Below, piece after piece: positions 5,641 to 7,752 of a stretch of 7,752 nucleotides of DNA. The position numbers were made by a program, and so were the translations under genes. The stretch lies in the NCBI GenBank assembly GCA_910580155.1, contig CAJTWX010000057.1:1-7752 (forward strand), in the 5' to 3' direction. The DNA comes from an uncultured Alphaproteobacteria bacterium. GTDB lineage: Bacteria > Pseudomonadota > Alphaproteobacteria > RF32 > CAG-239. Every line of letters starts with the position of its first letter. Position 1 is the first letter of the stretch. The notes below the pieces were generated by a model. The model saw nothing but the letters and a program-made list of their open reading frames with translations. It was not told where the DNA came from and searched no databases.

Positions 5641-6609
5641 ATGGTTAAGTTAAGTGATAATAACGCCTATAAAAGAGGGCAGGAACTTTTGGATTCAGGA
5701 ATGTGCAGAGAGGCAATAGCTCAGTTTGACGAGTTTTTGGCCCAGCAGCCCGATTCTTGGAAAGCGATAAATTCTAAAGGGTTTGCTTTTCAAAAGATGA
5801 GCAAATATACAGAAGCGGTAGAGTGCTTCGATAAAGCGCTGCTAATCAATCCGAAATCTGTTGAAGTACTGAATAATAAAGGTGTAACACTGAGTATGCG
5901 CGGCCTTTATAAAGAGGCTATTGCGTGTTTTGAGCAGGCGTTTTCAAATGACCAGACTTCTCTTGAAGCCTTAAACGGCAAAGCTATTGCATTGCAGCAT
6001 ATGTTTTTGTTTAAAGAGGCACTGGATATTCTTCAACAGGCATATCAGATTGATTCCAAACATCCGCAGACTTTGTTAAGTATTGCCGTTACTCTGCAAA
6101 AATTAAAGCAGTATGAACGGGCAATCGGTTATTTTAAAAAGGTTTTGGCGTTAGATAAATCTAATGTTAAGGCTTGGAACGGTATCGGCGTCACATATCA
6201 GCTGATGGGCGATAACGACTCTGCATTAAAATGTTTCACCAAAATCTTAAATATTGACAGCACCGAAATTCAAGCTTGGATAAGCATTGGTTTCGTGTAC
6301 CAGAAAATGTTTAAGTTCAAAGATGCTTTGAAATGCTATAATAAAGCTAAAAATTTAGTTGATGGCCGTTATCATCATAAGCTTTATGACGGTTTAGCCT
6401 CTTGTTTGACCAAACTTTCCGAGTTTGATCAGGCAATCGAAATTTACAAACACATTTTCCAGCGCGAAGAAGGCAAAAAGAAATGGGATGCCCAGCGTTC
6501 AATTAAGTTTGTAAATAAGCTTAAACGCAAAAAAGCCATCGGTATTCTGCCCGATGTTATGCCCGCAGATTCTGCTGATACACCGTCGGATACAAGCGGC
6601 AGTATTTAA
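5641..6609 (+). CDS. Tetratricopeptide repeat (TPR) protein
   Basis: The 322-residue product is almost entirely TPR repeats, 34-residue helical hairpins that act as protein-protein interaction scaffolds. Repeats with the usual G/A-Y/L-A-F-P spacing run at about 7-40, 41-74, 75-108, 109-142, 143-176, 177-210 and 211-238, with a further degenerate one near 247-280. Good examples are KYTEAVECFDKALLINPKS (54-72) and QYERAIGYFKKVLALDKSN (156-174). A basic stretch (about 277-298, KKKWDAQRSIKFVNKLKRKK) and a short acidic/Ser-Thr tail end the protein. No signal peptide or membrane segment is visible, so it is probably cytosolic. No enzymatic domain is present, and its partner is unknown. It is transcribed divergently from the larger solenoid gene. 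The membrane glycosyltransferase gene begins 93 nt downstream, so a functional link to glycan assembly is possible but unproven. Confidence 0.93.
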   Translation: MVKLSDNNAYKRGQELLDSGMCREAIAQFDEFLAQQPDSWKAINSKGFAFQKMSKYTEAVECFDKALLINPKSVEVLNNKGVTLSMRGLYKEAIACFEQAFSNDQTSLEALNGKAIALQHMFLFKEALDILQQAYQIDSKHPQTLLSIAVTLQKLKQYERAIGYFKKVLALDKSNVKAWNGIGVTYQLMGDNDSALKCFTKILNIDSTEIQAWISIGFVYQKMFKFKDALKCYNKAKNLVDGRYHHKLYDGLASCLTKLSEFDQAIEIYKHIFQREEGKKKWDAQRSIKFVNKLKRKKAIGILPDVMPADSADTPSDTSGSI

Positions 6610-6632
6610 TTTTGCAAAAATGTGGATAGATT

Positions 6633-6661
6633 AAATAAGGATGTACAAAACATTCTTATTT
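6633..6661. repeat. 12-bp inverted repeat between the TPR and glycosyltransferase genes
   Basis: AAATAAGGATGT (6633-6644) pairs with ACATTCTTATTT (6650-6661) around a 5-nt loop (ACAAA), with a single G-U position. There is no T tract after it, so it is a poor intrinsic terminator, although it could slow transcription or protect the TPR mRNA 3' end. Because it lies just upstream of a possible extended -10 (6666-6674), an operator role for the next gene is also possible. Confidence 0.55.
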
Positions 6662-6665
6662 GCTA

Positions 6666-6674
6666 TGCTATACA
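6666..6674 (+). promoter_or_regulatory. Possible extended -10 promoter of the glycosyltransferase gene
   Basis: TGC followed by TATACA (6669-6674) resembles an extended -10. No convincing -35 is seen. The gene might instead be read through from the TPR promoter, since no strong terminator separates them. Confidence 0.3.
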
Positions 6675-6702
6675 CAAATAAAAAAAAAGAGAAGAGGTGA
6701 AA

Positions 6703-7752
6703 ATGACGCAGACGGCAGAAAGAACTTTCCTGAAATCGTTGTATCTGAATTTGCCGAAAGTGTATTTTATTTTGCAAATACTCGTCGGTATCTGGGTGTC
6801 ATTTTGGCTGTTGTATAATCACCAGCCTAAAACCGGCGATGATGTTGAACATATCCATTCTGCGTGGCTTGTTTTTCAGGGGTATGTGCCGTATCAGGAT
6901 TTTTTTCAGCATCATAACCCGCTGTTGTGGTATCTGTTTGCACCTGTTGTAGGTTTTTTTGCCTATGATTTGGCCGTTTTTGATGTTGTTCGTGAAGTTT
7001 CCACACTTGTAATGTTTTTTACGTTGTTTCTTTCCGGTTATATCGTTAAACGTTTTGTCTCGTGCAGCTGGTATGCTGTGCTGCTCGTTGTCGCTGCGGC
7101 TTTTCCGTCGTATGTTGTTTTCAGCGGGCAGGACTTTCGCCCCGATAATTATATGGTAACGGCTTTTATGCTCGGGCTGTATTGCTTTTTTGCCTATCTT
7201 GAGCAGCATAAACAAAAACAGCTGGTTCTTTCATTCTTTTGTATGTTTTTATCATTTATGTTTATGCAAAAGAGCATCTTCTTTTTGGCGCTGTTCGGGG
7301 CTGTCGTTATTTATCAGTTGTATGCGAAAACAATAAAAATGCAGGATTTTTTTAATGCTCTCCTCCTTCCGGTGCTGCTGGCGCTTCTGTTTATTTTCTG
7401 GCTCGCGTATCACGGGATGATTGAGCGATATTGGCTCTCAAACTTTATTTTTAACCTCTATATTCCAGATGTGTATAATGGTTTGGTCGAAAAAACGCAC
7501 GGCGAGTTTTATGTCTTAAGCGCAATTGCAATCACCGGCGCGCTGTATTTTTTAATTAAAGGCAATACTTGTGCGCGCATTTTGTCGTTGTTAATGTTGG
7601 CAGAAAGCATCCAGCGCTTTTTCTACTTTTCATTAGACCGGCATTATTACTATTTTCTGCTGATATTAAATGCAATGATGGCAGGTGCAGCTGCATACGA
7701 ACTTATAAAGCGTTATAATTGGACAGCCTATGTTTTTGCCGCGCTCTCTTTA
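6703..7752 (+). CDS. Multi-pass membrane glycosyltransferase, GT-C/GT39-like (3' end missing)
   Basis: The frame is open from the ATG at 6703 to the last base, giving 350 codons with no stop, so the C terminus lies outside the window. A strong Shine-Dalgarno (AGAGGTGA, 6693-6700) fixes the start. Hydrophobic segments lie at about 20-38, 74-93, 99-118, 122-140, 150-166, 174-206, 217-236, 269-285 and 293-335. The first periplasmic loop has TGDDVEHIHSAWLVFQGYVPYQDFFQHHNPLLWY (44-77). This matches the acidic residue, 'G-x-x-P-Y-x-D' and 'H-x-P-L' pattern of polyprenyl-phosphate-dependent GT-C enzymes (ArnT/PMT_2-like). FRPDNYMV (145-152) and DRHYYYFLL (312-320) also fit. Such enzymes move a sugar from a lipid-phosphate carrier onto a lipid, polysaccharide or protein in the inner membrane. 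D46, D47 and E49 are candidate catalytic acids. The exact substrate cannot be told. The fold class is fairly sure, the subfamily is not. Confidence 0.8.
   Translation, partial: MTQTAERTFLKSLYLNLPKVYFILQILVGIWVSFWLLYNHQPKTGDDVEHIHSAWLVFQGYVPYQDFFQHHNPLLWYLFAPVVGFFAYDLAVFDVVREVSTLVMFFTLFLSGYIVKRFVSCSWYAVLLVVAAAFPSYVVFSGQDFRPDNYMVTAFMLGLYCFFAYLEQHKQKQLVLSFFCMFLSFMFMQKSIFFLALFGAVVIYQLYAKTIKMQDFFNALLLPVLLALLFIFWLAYHGMIERYWLSNFIFNLYIPDVYNGLVEKTHGEFYVLSAIAITGALYFLIKGNTCARILSLLMLAESIQRFFYFSLDRHYYYFLLILNAMMAGAAAYELIKRYNWTAYVFAALSL

Noticed and set aside
6799..7215. 138-codon minus-strand reading frame
   Set aside because: It is antisense to the clearly coding membrane glycosyltransferase frame. Its Lys/Arg-rich composition is what the reverse complement of a Phe/Leu/Tyr-rich membrane gene gives.

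Overview
The window looks like a chromosomal segment from an AT-rich alphaproteobacterium. The best evidence is ribosomal. The L13 protein is 155 residues and carries the lengthened N terminus and the '[16 protein letters not shown]' style C terminus that I associate with alphaproteobacteria. S9 has an N-terminal extension of roughly 30 residues. SSB is of the ordinary bacterial chromosomal type. The low GC, strong TTGACA/TATAAT promoters and weak Shine-Dalgarno sequences would fit one of the uncultured AT-rich (host- or gut-associated) alphaproteobacterial lineages, but that placement is inference.

Layout. (1) Positions 1-560: ssb with its own terminator; its start codon lies inside a 20-bp perfect inverted repeat that reaches the window edge. 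(2) 561-1807: an AT-rich promoter region, then the rplM-rpsI operon (ATG overlapping TAA) and a terminator. (3) 1890-2568, minus strand: a single-gene unit for a histidine-phosphatase-like protein that has lost the first catalytic histidine. (4) 2587-5508, minus strand: two tandem, paralogous genes for helical-repeat (solenoid) proteins of 304 and 593 residues. Each has its own near-identical promoter, leader and terminator. I recognise no named family. (5) 5569-6609, plus strand: a TPR protein transcribed divergently from the larger solenoid gene. (6) 6703-7752, plus strand: the first 350 codons of a multi-pass membrane glycosyltransferase of the GT-C (GT39/PMT_2-like) type, cut by the window end.

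How the genes fit together. The first third is core information processing (DNA single-strand binding, ribosomal proteins). The middle and right parts are accessory: protein-protein interaction scaffolds, a probable pseudo-phosphatase and an envelope glycosyltransferase. Nearly every unit has its own promoter and terminator, so apart from rplM-rpsI there is no strong operon-based evidence for joint function. The most unusual items are the paralogous solenoid pair with a conserved 14-nt leader element at fixed distance from the start codon, the phosphatase fold with RHG changed to RTG, and the hairpin that would enclose the ssb ribosome binding site. That hairpin could instead be an assembly fold-back at a contig end. 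No tRNA, rRNA, CRISPR array or insertion sequence was seen.
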